The notes: generated from the letters alone by a model not told the origin. A stretch of DNA of 64,000 bases from RCIO01 sp964629765 (GCA_964629765.1 CAZVTK010000005.1:1-64000), one strand, 5' to 3'; shown: positions 42,191 to 51,521, numbered from the stretch's first letter. Made by a program: numbers and translations.

Positions 42191-43348
42191 TCAGTAGAAG
42201 ATGTTGCGCGACTCGGACGAGTAGGGGACGATCTCGTCCCACTGGCCGTTGCGCACCTTCTCCGGCCATTTGTGGTCCACGACCAGCGAGCGGCCGACGG
42301 CGATGAGGTCGAACTCCTCGCGCTCCATCACCTCCACGAGCCGGTCCAGGGGCACGGTCTTGGCGACGTAGCCTCCCACCTGCTCCTGCGGCCGCGCCTG
42401 ATGGGCCCGGTCGAGCCCGACCGATCCGACGCCGATCGTCACCTTGCCGGTGATCTTCTTCGTCCAGCCGGCAAGGCTGAGGTCGCTGTCGTCGAAGGCC
42501 GGCTCCCAGAAGCGCCGCGTGGAGCAGTGGAATATGTCCACGCCTGCCTCGGCGAGCGGCTCGATAAGGCCGGCGAGTTCCCGCGGATCGTTGGCGATCC
42601 GGGCATCGTAGTCGGCCCCCTTCCATTGCGAGAAGCGGAAACCGATGGGGAAGTCGGGCGCCGTGCGGCGACGGCACTCGCGCACGATTTCCGCGCCGAA
42701 CCTCGCCCGGTTCTGCGGCGAGCCGCCATAGGAATCGGTGCGGCGGTTGGTCTTGCTCCAGAGGAACTGGTCGATGAGATAGCCGTGCGCGCCATGGATC
42801 TCGATCCCGTCGGCGCCGATCCGGTGGGCATCGGCGGCCGCACGGGCGAAAGCTTCGACGACCCCGTCCATGTCGGCCCGCGTCATCGGCTCGTTGACCT
42901 GGTGCGGCTCCGTCGCGCCCGGCTCGAAGGCCAGGCCGGACGGGCCGATCGGAAGCAGCTCGGGATTCCAGCCGGAGCTCGCGACAGGACGCCGCGTCCC
43001 CGTGTGCCAGAGCTGCGGGAAGATCCGCCCGCCGGCGCCGTGGACCTCGTCGACGACGAGCTGCCAGCCCGCCAGCGCATCGCTCCCGTAAAAGCGCGGC
43101 GCGTCGGTGATGTCGGACGCCACCGGATGGTCGATCCAGGTTCCTTCGGAGATGATCAGCCCGACGCCCGACTCCGCCCGGCGGCGATAATAGGCCGCGT
43201 TGGCCTCGCCCGGTACGCCGCCCGGCGCCCGGCGCCGCGTCATCGGCGCCATCACCAGGCGATTTTTCAGGTGGATCGGCCCGCGCTCCAGCGGCGCGAA
43301 CAACGCACTCACCGAAAGGGTGGATCGGGACTGAACGTCAGCTGTCAT
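42191..43348 (-). CDS. Old yellow enzyme family NADH:flavin oxidoreductase
   Basis: A 385-residue FMN-dependent TIM barrel: LKNRLVMAPMTRRRA, the active-site IEIHGAHGYLIDQF with a His/His pair, TDSYGGS, and a phosphate-binding IGVGSVG. It reduces activated C=C bonds or cuts ring systems. It is the last gene of the leftward operon ICL-SDR-EthD-amidohydrolase-OYE, 43 bp after the amidohydrolase. A second old yellow enzyme is at 48868. The substrate is unknown. Confidence 0.9.
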   Translation of the reverse strand: MTADVQSRSTLSVSALFAPLERGPIHLKNRLVMAPMTRRRAPGGVPGEANAAYYRRRAESGVGLIISEGTWIDHPVASDITDAPRFYGSDALAGWQLVVDEVHGAGGRIFPQLWHTGTRRPVASSGWNPELLPIGPSGLAFEPGATEPHQVNEPMTRADMDGVVEAFARAAADAHRIGADGIEIHGAHGYLIDQFLWSKTNRRTDSYGGSPQNRARFGAEIVRECRRRTAPDFPIGFRFSQWKGADYDARIANDPRELAGLIEPLAEAGVDIFHCSTRRFWEPAFDDSDLSLAGWTKKITGKVTIGVGSVGLDRAHQARPQEQVGGYVAKTVPLDRLVEVMEREEFDLIAVGRSLVVDHKWPEKVRNGQWDEIVPYSSESRNIFY

Positions 43349-43391
43349 GGCTCTTCCTCAAATGCGGCATGTCCGTCGCAGGACGGGGGCT

Positions 43392-44249
43392 CTACAGCCC
43401 GAGAAGGCGGGCGGCATTCTCGCCGAGACAGCGCTGGCGGATCGCATCGTCGGCGAATGCGAGATCCTTGAACTGGCGAACGCTCTGTCCGAGCGGGCGC
43501 ACGGGATAGCTGCTCGCATAAAGCAGCCTGTGGCTCAGGTAGAAATTGGCGGCCTTCAGGAACTCGTCCGCTCCCGGCATGTTCGGGATGTGCATGTAGA
43601 AGTCCGGGACCAGATAGACGTTCGTGCACTGCATGGCGACGGCGCACATTGCCGTGGTCCACGGCCACGACCCGTGGGGAACGACGATCTTCAGCTTCGG
43701 GAACCTGCGCGCGACGCGCTGGATGGTCACCGGATCGCTGTAGGTCAGGTCCGGCCCGAGGAAGATGCTGCTCGTGATCGAAAGGATCAATCCGAGCTCC
43801 TCGCACCGTGCATAGACCGGAAAGAGGCTTTCGTCGTCATTGTAGAGGGGCGGGTTGCAGTAGCCGTTGTCGAGCGCCACGCCGCGCAGCCCGAGCGCGA
43901 CGATCCGGTCGATCTCGGCGAGGGCCTCCTTGCCGCGGGAGCCGTCGACGGCGCCGATGCCGAGGAACCGGCCCGGATAGGTGGCGACCAGCTCCGCCAC
44001 GTCCTCGTTGGGCACGCCGTTGAAGGGCGGGGGCGCCTGCCGTCCGATGGCGACGGCCATGTCGATGCCGGCCTCGTCCATCTCCTCGATGAAGGCTTCC
44101 ATGGATTGCTCCTCGAAGGAGCGATACCGTTCCAGCCCCATCTGCAAGCCGGGCATCGTCACCGGATCGGGATTGGGGTCGCGCGGCCGGTAGAGAAAGC
44201 TGCCCCGGAAACCCTTGAAGGGCGGTCTCACGCGAAAATCGATGATCAT
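43392..44249 (-). CDS. Amidohydrolase-fold protein lacking the H-x-H motif (copy 1)
   Basis: A 285-residue amidohydrolase-2-like barrel whose N-terminus is IIDFRVRPP (Asp4, Arg6, Arg8) where metal-dependent relatives have D-x-H-x-H. The later barrel His remains (VPHGSWPW), but the C-terminal GSDYP-type aspartate is Ser (YASSYP). Two paralogues with the same DFR-x-RP start are at 50706 and 55305. A hydrolase or decarboxylase role is uncertain because three of four usual metal ligands are missing. It is co-transcribed with EthD and old yellow enzyme genes. Confidence 0.8.
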   Translation of the reverse strand: MIIDFRVRPPFKGFRGSFLYRPRDPNPDPVTMPGLQMGLERYRSFEEQSMEAFIEEMDEAGIDMAVAIGRQAPPPFNGVPNEDVAELVATYPGRFLGIGAVDGSRGKEALAEIDRIVALGLRGVALDNGYCNPPLYNDDESLFPVYARCEELGLILSITSSIFLGPDLTYSDPVTIQRVARRFPKLKIVVPHGSWPWTTAMCAVAMQCTNVYLVPDFYMHIPNMPGADEFLKAANFYLSHRLLYASSYPVRPLGQSVRQFKDLAFADDAIRQRCLGENAARLLGL

Positions 44250-44295
44250 GATCGGGCCTCCAGGGGAGCGATGGCGAACCGGCGGAAAGCCGGGT

Positions 44296-44949
44296 TCAGA
44301 TGATCTTGCGGGGATGGACCAGATAGCATTCGAGCGCGCCGCCGGAAGCGGTCAGCGACGAATGCAGGTCAGCGAGCGCGGCCTGATCCGCGAGCCGGTC
44401 GAGCGTTCCGGCGTTGTCGCAGGCGAGTTCGACCAGAACCTGCGGCGGCTGGGGCTCGTGCCACAGATGGTCGCGCCAGCCCACCTCGCCGAGGCGGTTG
44501 ACCGCGGCGACGCGCACGCCCGGCAATGTTGCAAGCGCCGCGGCGAGCCCGGCGATTTGCGTCTCGGTGTCGCCTTCGCCGAAGTGCGCGGCAACCATCA
44601 CCTTCAGCGGATGGCCGGCCGCGTCCTGGCGGCTCTCCGTCACCGGGAAGATGGTGATGCCCCGGATGAAGTTCAGCTCATCCACGGGAAGCTCCTTGGC
44701 CGCGCCGGAGGCGAAGGCGACCTTCTGCGCCTCCGCATCGGCGAACCAGAGCTCGACGATGCCGTCGAAGGAGAACGGATCGCTGGCGTTCAGCTTTCCC
44801 AGCAGGCGCCGGTCGACCGGATTCTGGATATATGCATGCACCATCGGCATGCGCTTGACGATTTCGCCGTGAGTAACGAGCCAATGGCTGGAGAACTGAT
44901 CGAAGGTGAGATCGGTCCGCCGCGCCAGCAGCGTGATTCGCTTCAGCAT
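44296..44949 (-). CDS. EthD-domain protein (EthD half first)
   Basis: A 217-residue dimeric alpha-beta barrel protein. The N-terminal half is an EthD module (MLKRITLLARRTDLTFDQFSSHWLVTHG, then FDGIVELWFAD). The C-terminal half (LKVMVAAHFGEGDTETQIAGL, PQVLVELACDN) looks like a second, degenerate ferredoxin-like half. EthD-type proteins accompany oxidative or ring-cleaving pathways. AAGGAGCAGG precedes ATG 44949. The protein at 49972 has the EthD half at the other end. Confidence 0.82.
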   Translation of the reverse strand: MLKRITLLARRTDLTFDQFSSHWLVTHGEIVKRMPMVHAYIQNPVDRRLLGKLNASDPFSFDGIVELWFADAEAQKVAFASGAAKELPVDELNFIRGITIFPVTESRQDAAGHPLKVMVAAHFGEGDTETQIAGLAAALATLPGVRVAAVNRLGEVGWRDHLWHEPQPPQVLVELACDNAGTLDRLADQAALADLHSSLTASGGALECYLVHPRKII

Positions 44950-45010
44950 GTCCTGCTCCTTCAAGGGCCGTCCGACAGCGGGCCCTCGCGGGCCCGTCAC
45001 GGGCTTGCGG

Positions 45011-45805
45011 TCAGAGCATGAAGCGCCCGCCGTCGACCAGGATGGTCTGGCCGGTGATGTAGTTGGAATCGTCGCTGGCCAGGAAAAGCGCGGTGCCGAC
45101 CAGATCCTCGGGCTTGGCGGCGCCGAGCAGGATCGCGGCCGAGAACTGCTGGACCGCCTGGCCGACCTCCTTGGTCGAGCCGATCTCGACCAGATCCTTG
45201 TCGAGCTGCTCCCACAGCGGCGTCTGCACCACGGCAGGCGCGAAGGAGTTGACGGTGATCCTGTGCGAGGCGAGCGAACGGGCCGCGGCCTGCGTCAGCG
45301 AGAGAACCGCGGCCTTGGAGGCGCTGTAGGGGGCCATGTTGCCATAACCCTGGCGTCCCGCCACCGAGCCGGTGTTGATGACCTTGCCGCCCTTGCCCTG
45401 GACGATCATCTGGCGCGCGGCCTCCTGGGTGCCGATCAGCACGCTCCAGGCGTTGACCCGCATCACCAGATTCCAGTTCTCCTCGGTGACGTCCATGAAG
45501 TTCAGCGGCTTGTTGATGCCGGCATTGTTGAACATCACGTCCAGCGAGCCGAACTCCTTCACGGTCCGCTCGATGGCGGCGCGGATGTCGCCGCGCTCGG
45601 CCACGTCGGCCTTCACCCCGATCGCGCGCCCGGCGCCGGGATTGGTGATCTCGCGGCTCAACTTGGCGGCGACATCCGCCACGGAGGGGTCCAGATCGAC
45701 GAGGGTGACATTGCCGCCTTCGCGCATCAGCCCCCCGGCGAACGCCAGACCGATTCCGCGCGCGGCGCCGGTTACCAGGCAATTGCGACCCGTAAGCCTA
45801 CCCAT
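45011..45805 (-). CDS. Short-chain dehydrogenase/reductase (SDR)
   Basis: A 264-residue classical SDR with TGAARGIG at residues 12-19, NNAG, the catalytic Ser in NTGSVAG, Y-x3-K in PYSASKAAV, and the usual C-terminus ITGQTILVDGG. It interconverts an alcohol and a ketone with NAD(P). ATG 45805 follows GGAGAAG and starts right before the nucleotide-binding strand; earlier in-frame ATGs at 45838 and 45823 are less likely. Second gene of the ICL-to-OYE operon. Confidence 0.92.
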   Translation of the reverse strand: MGRLTGRNCLVTGAARGIGLAFAGGLMREGGNVTLVDLDPSVADVAAKLSREITNPGAGRAIGVKADVAERGDIRAAIERTVKEFGSLDVMFNNAGINKPLNFMDVTEENWNLVMRVNAWSVLIGTQEAARQMIVQGKGGKVINTGSVAGRQGYGNMAPYSASKAAVLSLTQAAARSLASHRITVNSFAPAVVQTPLWEQLDKDLVEIGSTKEVGQAVQQFSAAILLGAAKPEDLVGTALFLASDDSNYITGQTILVDGGRFML

Positions 45806-45887
45806 GTTCTTCTCCATCTTCATATTTTCCGGCTTCATGTTTTCCGGTCGATAGGGCCGCCGGGCAAAACCGAGCGGTAGCCGATAG

Positions 45888-46754
45888 TCACGATCTGAAC
45901 TTGTTGTCGATGTCCGCCCAGTCGCCGAAGCCGACGAGGCGCTTGTATTCCTCGAAGCTGACGGCGTTCACGTCGGGCTTGAGATTGTCTTCGCGAAGCG
46001 CCGACAGCGTCTCCTTCATCACGCGGGCGGAGCGCATCAGGAGGTTGATGCCGTGGATGATCATCGAGAAGCCCATCTCGCCGAGCTCGGCATTCGAAAG
46101 GATCGGCGTCACGCCGCCTTCCAGCATGTTGGCCAGGTGCGGCACGCCGAAGGAGCCGCCGATTCGCCTGAGCTCCTCGACGCTGCGCGGCGATTCGATG
46201 AACAGGCCGTCGGCGCCGGCCTTGAGGTATCTCTCGGCGCGGCGGAACGCGGCATCGAGGCCCTCGACGTCGCGCGCGTCGGTGCGGGCGATGATGAAGA
46301 ACTCCTTGTCCTCCCGGGCCTCGGAGGCCGCGCGCAGCTTGGCCTCCATCGTCTCGGTCGGGACGAGGACCTTGCCTGCCATGTGGCCGCAGCGCTTCGG
46401 CGCGACCTGGTCCTCGAAGAAGATCGCCGAGGCGCCCAGCCGCTCATAGGCGCGGGTGGTGCGCACCACGTTCTTCACGTCGCCATAGCCGTCGTCGGCG
46501 TCGACGAGCACCGGCAGCGCGCAGGCCGACATGATCTCGCCGATGTTCTGGTGCATCTCGCCGAGCCCGACCAGCCCGATGTCGGGGAGGCCGTAGCGCG
46601 CGCCGATGACCGGAAAGCCGCCGATGAAATAGGCCGGGAAGCCCGCATCGGCGATGAGCCGGGCGCTGAACGCATCATGCGCTCCGGGGAGGACGAGCGG
46701 CTTGTTCTGCGCCATGAGCTCGCGCCAGGTGGGTTTCTTCCTCTGCGCAGTCAT
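45888..46754 (-). CDS. Isocitrate lyase/PEP mutase superfamily enzyme (methylisocitrate-lyase-like)
   Basis: A 288-residue TIM-barrel C-C bond enzyme. The Mg site is VDADDGYG and the catalytic loop is KRCGH at residues 120-124, the same motif as PrpB, with FFEDQ before it. It probably cleaves a 2-alkylmalate or methylisocitrate-type acid to pyruvate or oxaloacetate plus a second acid; oxaloacetate decarboxylases and phosphonopyruvate hydrolases share the fold. GGAGGGATAC precedes the ATG. No other prp genes are adjacent, so a dedicated catabolic lyase is more likely than propionate metabolism. Confidence 0.87.
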   Translation of the reverse strand: MTAQRKKPTWRELMAQNKPLVLPGAHDAFSARLIADAGFPAYFIGGFPVIGARYGLPDIGLVGLGEMHQNIGEIMSACALPVLVDADDGYGDVKNVVRTTRAYERLGASAIFFEDQVAPKRCGHMAGKVLVPTETMEAKLRAASEAREDKEFFIIARTDARDVEGLDAAFRRAERYLKAGADGLFIESPRSVEELRRIGGSFGVPHLANMLEGGVTPILSNAELGEMGFSMIIHGINLLMRSARVMKETLSALREDNLKPDVNAVSFEEYKRLVGFGDWADIDNKFRS

Positions 46755-46948
46755 GTATCCCTCCGAGGGCAGGCATTGATCGTCGATGTGTCGCCGGACG
46801 AAGGACGTTTCGACGCTCGCCCGGCTAGCCGGATCGCCGCGCCTCTAGCGTCCATGTCGCTGAATGGCAATCATTCTGACCATGCTGAAATAATTCGTCA
46901 ATAGCAAAGTTGCCTTCAGCTCCTGCGGGCACCGGCACGGACGGGCTC

Positions 46949-48649
46949 TCAGCTGTTTGCGCCCGACATGTGCCGCGCCGCGATGTAGCCGAAGGTGATG
47001 CCCGGGCCGAGCGTGATGCCGGGGCCGGGATAGTTCCCCCCCATGATGCTCGCCGCATCGTTGCCCACCGCATAGAGCCCGCCGATCGGCCTGCCCTGCG
47101 CGTTGACGGCCTCGCCATTGTGGTTGGTCTTCAGCCCGGCGAAGGTGCCCAGGTCGCCGATCTGGAGACGCACCGCGTAGAACGGCCCGTTCTCCAGCGG
47201 CGCGACGCACGGGTTGGGCTTGACCTCCTTGTCGCCCAGATAGCGGTTGTAGGCCGTGCTGCCCCTGCCGAACTCCGGATCTTCGCCCTTGCGGGCATGC
47301 TCGTTGTAGGAGGCAACGGTACGTTCGAGCTGGGCCCCGTCGGCTCCGATCCTGTCCGCCAGATCGGCCGGCGTGCGCCCGCACAGGAGATAGCCCGACT
47401 TGATCAGGTGCTTGTAGGGGACAGGCGCGGGCTTGGCGAAACCCAGCCCGTATTTGCGGAAGGCGCGATGGTCGGCAATGAGCCACGCGGCGTAGTCCGT
47501 CCCCTCCTCGTCGCAGCGCCGCACCATCGCTTGGCAGAAATCGTGGTAGGAATCGGCCTCGTTGACGAAGCGCCGCCCCGAGCGGGTGACGGCGATGATG
47601 CCCGGCTTGTAGCGGTCGATGAAGTGGGGGAAGGTGCCCAGCGTGCCGTCGGGCCGCACGGGCCGCGAGATCGGCACCCAGGCCGCCGCGTTCGGATACC
47701 CCTTCTCGATTTCGCCGCCGGCCGCCTCGCCCAGCCGCAGGCCGTCGCCCGTATTGCCGGGCGGGGCGCAGGAAACGTGCTCGTATCCGGTCGGCGCATG
47801 GGGCATCAGCTCCTTGCGCAGGAACGGATCCTGCGGAAAGCCGCCGGCCGCCATGACCACGCCGCGCGCCGCGCGCACCTCGCAACGGCCGGTCGGCGTG
47901 TCGACGATCGCGCCGGCGACGCGGCCGTTCTCGCCGGTGATCAGGCTGGTCGCCGGCGAGCCGGTCCAGATCTGCACGCCCTTGTCGAAGCAGGATTTCG
48001 CCAGCCGCCCGGCCAGCGCGTTGCCGTTCAGCAGCCGCATCGGGCGTCCGTGAAAGACCATGTCGCGGACGAACCTCAACACCAGCCTGGTCACATGGAA
48101 CAGCGAGACGGGCGAGCGCGTGACGTTGAAGAAATGCTGCAGCTCCCTGCCCGAGCCGATCATCATGCCGAGGAAGGTGATCTCGCGCAGCGGCGGGCGC
48201 AGCCGGGCGATCTCGGCGCCCAGCTCGCGCCCGTCGAAGGGGCGGGCGACGACGGAGCGGCCGCCCGGCGTTCCGCCGGGGGCATCGGGATGATAGTCGG
48301 AGAATTCCGGGCCGAGGTCGAATTGCAGGGCCGTATCCGTCTCGAAGAACTCCACCGCCTTGGGCGCGGCCTCGAGGAAGGCATCGGTGCGCTCGGCGTC
48401 GTGGAAGGCTCCGGCCTCGTGCTTCAGGAAGGTGCGGGCCTGCTCGACGCTGTCCTCGACCCCGGCCCGTTTGGCAGGGCCGCTGTTGGGCAGCCACATC
48501 CAGCCGCCCGAGCGCGCGGTCGTGCCGCCGAAGACAGGCTCCTTCTCGGCGACGATGACCTTCAGCCCGCGATGCGCGGAGGCCACCGCCGTTGCGAGTC
48601 CGGCAGCGCCGGATCCCACGACCAGGACATCGCATTCGACGCGTCTCAT
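46949..48649 (-). CDS. FAD-binding flavoprotein, 3-ketosteroid dehydrogenase/fumarate reductase type
   Basis: A 566-residue flavoprotein. The dinucleotide motif is VVGSGAAGLATAVASAHRG, followed by EKEPVFGGTTARSGGWMWLPNSG. The C-terminal flavin-contact region is GGNYPGPGITLGPGITFGYIAARHMSG. This layout matches the fumarate reductase/3-ketosteroid-delta1-dehydrogenase branch, which introduces or removes C=C double bonds. GGGAGG precedes ATG 48649. It is 194 bp upstream of the ICL-SDR-EthD operon on the same strand and may be its first gene. It pairs logically with old yellow enzymes, which act on C=C bonds. Confidence 0.88.
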   Translation of the reverse strand: MRRVECDVLVVGSGAAGLATAVASAHRGLKVIVAEKEPVFGGTTARSGGWMWLPNSGPAKRAGVEDSVEQARTFLKHEAGAFHDAERTDAFLEAAPKAVEFFETDTALQFDLGPEFSDYHPDAPGGTPGGRSVVARPFDGRELGAEIARLRPPLREITFLGMMIGSGRELQHFFNVTRSPVSLFHVTRLVLRFVRDMVFHGRPMRLLNGNALAGRLAKSCFDKGVQIWTGSPATSLITGENGRVAGAIVDTPTGRCEVRAARGVVMAAGGFPQDPFLRKELMPHAPTGYEHVSCAPPGNTGDGLRLGEAAGGEIEKGYPNAAAWVPISRPVRPDGTLGTFPHFIDRYKPGIIAVTRSGRRFVNEADSYHDFCQAMVRRCDEEGTDYAAWLIADHRAFRKYGLGFAKPAPVPYKHLIKSGYLLCGRTPADLADRIGADGAQLERTVASYNEHARKGEDPEFGRGSTAYNRYLGDKEVKPNPCVAPLENGPFYAVRLQIGDLGTFAGLKTNHNGEAVNAQGRPIGGLYAVGNDAASIMGGNYPGPGITLGPGITFGYIAARHMSGANS

Positions 48650-48867
48650 CCATCGACCTCCCTGACGCCGCCATTGTTAGCCTTTAACAAAGCCATCTGT
48701 CAAAGAATAATAGAGTTTCCGCAGGAATCCCGGCGCGGCCGGGACGGCGCTCGGCGCGGAAGATTGGTTGCCATAGGACAAAATAGTTCGTAATTGACAG
48801 ATTTTAGCCCTGCTCAATATAGTGTTCTCCGGGCGGACGCAGTCAGGCCCGCCGACGGGAGGGAAGG

Positions 48868-49965
48868 ATGTACGAACGGCTGCTGTCGCCGGCGAAGATT
48901 GGCCCTTGGAATCTGGCCAACCGGGTGGTGATGCCGCCGCTGACCCGCAACCGGGCCGACCACGAAGGCGTCCCGAATCCGCGCGCCGCCGAATATTACG
49001 GCCAGCGCAGCAGCGCGGGCCTGGTCATCTGCGAGGCGACGCAGGTCAGTCCCGACGCGATAGGCTATCCCCGCACCCCCGGCTTCTGGAACGCCGCGCA
49101 GACGGCGCGCTGGAAGGAGGTGGTCGATGCGATCCACGCCGGCGGCGCCAAGGCGGTCATCCAGTTCTGGCACTGCGGCCGGATTTCGCATCCGGACAAC
49201 CAGCCCGACGGCAGCCAGCCGATGGCGCCCTCGGCGGTGAAGGCGGACAAGCAGGTCTGGAGCGACAAGGCCGGCGGCCTCGTCAGCGTCCCGGTCCCCC
49301 GCGTGATGACCGAAGAGGACATCCGCCATGTCATCGCGTCCCATCGCAAGGCCTGCGAGAACGCGAAGGCCGCGGGCTTCGACGGCGTCGAGCTGCACTG
49401 CGCCAACGGCTACCTGATCGAGCAGTTCGCCTCGTCGAACACCAACCTGCGCACCGACGAATGGGGCGGCACCCGCGAGAAGCGGATGCGCTTCATGGAG
49501 GAGGTGCTGCGGGCGGCGATATCGGTCTATCCGCCGGAATGCGTCGGCGTCCGGCTCGCGCCCTACGGCACCTTCAACACCATAGACGACGACGACCCGC
49601 CGGCCAAATACGAGGCCATGCTCGCGGTCGCGCAGAAGCTCGGCCTGGGTTATGTCCATATCATCCGCCCCGTCGTCAGCGGAAACATGCAGATGAAGGC
49701 TTCGCCTCTCGACCGCGCCGTGATCGAGACAGCGCGTGCGCTTTTTTCGGGGACGATCATCGGGGTCGGCGGCTACGATGCCGCCAGCGCCGAGGAGGAG
49801 CTTCAGGCCGGCCGCGTCGATCTGGTGGCCTTCGGCCGCGCCTTCGTCGGCAATCCCGACCTCGTGCGCCGCATGCGCGAGGGGATTGCGCTGGCCGAGG
49901 GCAATCCGGCGACCTGGTACGTCGCCGGCGACGCCGGCTATGTCGACTACCCGCCGGCGGCCTGA
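48868..49965 (+). CDS. Old yellow enzyme family ene-reductase (NemA-like)
   Basis: A 365-residue FMN oxidoreductase: MYERLLSPAKIGPWNLANRVVMPPLTRNRA, QFWHCGRISHP, the active-site VELHCANGYLIEQF with the classical His/Asn pair, TDEWGG, and GVGGYD near the phosphate site. It is of the NemA/OYE branch reducing alpha,beta-unsaturated compounds with NAD(P)H. GGGAGGGAAGG precedes the ATG. It is divergent from the FAD enzyme (218-bp shared promoter region) and 6 bp before an EthD-type gene. Confidence 0.92.
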   Translation: MYERLLSPAKIGPWNLANRVVMPPLTRNRADHEGVPNPRAAEYYGQRSSAGLVICEATQVSPDAIGYPRTPGFWNAAQTARWKEVVDAIHAGGAKAVIQFWHCGRISHPDNQPDGSQPMAPSAVKADKQVWSDKAGGLVSVPVPRVMTEEDIRHVIASHRKACENAKAAGFDGVELHCANGYLIEQFASSNTNLRTDEWGGTREKRMRFMEEVLRAAISVYPPECVGVRLAPYGTFNTIDDDDPPAKYEAMLAVAQKLGLGYVHIIRPVVSGNMQMKASPLDRAVIETARALFSGTIIGVGGYDAASAEEELQAGRVDLVAFGRAFVGNPDLVRRMREGIALAEGNPATWYVAGDAGYVDYPPAA

Positions 49966-49971
49966 TCCGCC

Positions 49972-50655
49972 ATGTCGATTTCCATCATGGCGCTGATCCG
50001 CAGCAAGACGGAGCTTCCGCAGGATATCGTTTCCGCCCCGCCCGCGATTCCCGCCCCGGCGGACGGCATCGAGGCTACGATTTCAGGACGCGTCTTCAAT
50101 CGGGTCGTCGACCGCAGCCAGAAAGGCATCGAGTTCGCGCGGGGCGGGATCGAGCTCGACGCGATCGTCCAGTTCTCCTGCCGGGATCTCTCCTCCGCCA
50201 TGGTCGCGGCATCCGGCGGGACCGATCTTGCGACGGGAATCCCCGGGCACCTGATCGAGGAGGTTCACCGCATCGTCTGCCTGCGCAACACCGTGCTGCC
50301 GGCCCCCGCGCCCGGCAGCGGGGTTAAGCGCATGTCGATCCTGCGCAAACGGCCGGACATCTCGTCCGAAACGTTCCAGGATCAATGGTTCAACCTGCAT
50401 TCCATACTGGTCAAGCGCCTGGCGGGGATTCAGGGCTATCGCCAGAATCTCGTCCTCGACGGGCCGCGCGACGCCGCGGGTCACAGGATGGTCGATGGCG
50501 TGGTCGAGCTCTGGTTTCCCGACGCCGCCACGATCGAATCGTCGTTCCGCTCCGACATCGGCATCACGACGATGGCGCACGCCCGGGAATTCATCTCGGA
50601 GATCGCGACGTTCCTGGTGTCGCCTTCCGAAATGCCCGCCGCGCGTACGACCTGA
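49972..50655 (+). CDS. EthD-domain protein (EthD half last)
   Basis: A 227-residue protein. The C-terminal half is a clear EthD module (RMSILRKRPDISSETFQDQWFNLHSILVKRL, then VDGVVELWFPDA), closely like the N-terminal half of the 44296 protein. The N-terminal half (SISIMALIRSKTELPQDIV, LDAIVQFSCRD) is a divergent module. The ribosome site is weak, so translation may be coupled to the old yellow enzyme 6 bp upstream. The catalytic role is unknown. Confidence 0.78.
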   Translation: MSISIMALIRSKTELPQDIVSAPPAIPAPADGIEATISGRVFNRVVDRSQKGIEFARGGIELDAIVQFSCRDLSSAMVAASGGTDLATGIPGHLIEEVHRIVCLRNTVLPAPAPGSGVKRMSILRKRPDISSETFQDQWFNLHSILVKRLAGIQGYRQNLVLDGPRDAAGHRMVDGVVELWFPDAATIESSFRSDIGITTMAHAREFISEIATFLVSPSEMPAARTT

Positions 50656-50694
50656 AGCATAGGCGCGATCCTTCAGGTCCGCGCCTCACGCTTC
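50654..50694. terminator. Composite hairpin between convergent EthD and amidohydrolase genes
   Basis: GAAGC (50654-50658) pairs with GCTTC (50690-50694), and the inner GGCGCG (50662-50667) pairs with CGCGCC (50680-50685). It lies in the 50-bp convergent gap. There is no strong T-run; it may act as a bidirectional terminator. Confidence 0.4.
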
Positions 50695-50705
50695 GGGCTC
50701 CCGTT

Positions 50706-51521
50706 TTACGGAAGCCTCAGAAGGCGGGCTGCGTTCTCATACGTAACCTTCCGCCACGACTCCCCGCTCCACGCGATGCGCGAGCGAAAACCCTTCATGT
50801 CGTCCAGCTTGGAAAACGGATAGGCGCTGGCATAGACGATCTGGTCGGACAGAATCCCGTTCGCCGCTTCGAAGAACGGCTCCGTCCCCGGCAGGTTCCA
50901 GTAGATCGACGGCTCCAGATAGACGTTGGTGTTCGCATAGGCGAGGCGGAGGAAGCCGGTGACGTTGGGCCACACCGCATGCGAGCAGACGAAATTGACG
51001 TTCGGAAAGTCCTTGGCCGGCGCGTCCAGCGCCATCGGGTCGTCGTACCGGCCGACCAGCGGGCCCATGGTGATGGTCACCGGAATGCCCAGCTCGCCGG
51101 CTTTCTCGTAGATGGGATAGATGGCGCGGTCGTTCGGCATGAGGCCGGCGCGCCGCGGATCGGTCGAGATGCCCCGCAGCCCCAGTTCCTTGACGCTGCG
51201 CTCCATTTCCGCCACCGCATACGCGCCGGCGGAAATGTCGATCCCGGCAAAGCCGACGATGCGGCCCGACGAAGCGCGGACGCATTCGGCGACATAGTCG
51301 TTCGTCACCCCGAACGTCACCTTGCCGTCCGTCATGACCTGCCGCCCGGTGAACACGCCGACGTCGATTCCCGCCTTCTCCATCGCGACGAGATGATCCG
51401 CGAGCGATGTCGGCGCGGGACGGGAAACCCCCCACCGGCGCCAGTTGAGCGCGCCCGCCGGCGGGCAGATCGCCATATAGTCCGCGGTGATGGGCCTGCA
51501 CCGAAAATCGATCAACGTCAT
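50706..51521 (-). CDS. Amidohydrolase-fold protein lacking the H-x-H motif (copy 2)
   Basis: A 271-residue paralogue of the proteins at 43392 and 55305. The start is LIDFRCRPI (Asp5, Arg7, Arg9) in place of D-x-H-x-H. A barrel His remains in CSHAVWP, and YASAYPF has Ala where the metal-binding Asp is expected. It is 78 bp downstream of tctA on the same strand, so it is probably expressed with the TctCBA importer and acts on the imported compound. AGGAACGAG precedes the ATG. Confidence 0.8.
   Translation of the reverse strand: MTLIDFRCRPITADYMAICPPAGALNWRRWGVSRPAPTSLADHLVAMEKAGIDVGVFTGRQVMTDGKVTFGVTNDYVAECVRASSGRIVGFAGIDISAGAYAVAEMERSVKELGLRGISTDPRRAGLMPNDRAIYPIYEKAGELGIPVTITMGPLVGRYDDPMALDAPAKDFPNVNFVCSHAVWPNVTGFLRLAYANTNVYLEPSIYWNLPGTEPFFEAANGILSDQIVYASAYPFSKLDDMKGFRSRIAWSGESWRKVTYENAARLLRLP

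Noticed and set aside
45888..46754. The isocitrate-lyase-family enzyme as prpB of the methylcitrate cycle
   Set aside because: The KRCGH motif fits, but no prpC, prpD or prpR homologue is next to it and the operon has other catabolic enzymes, so the symbol was withheld.
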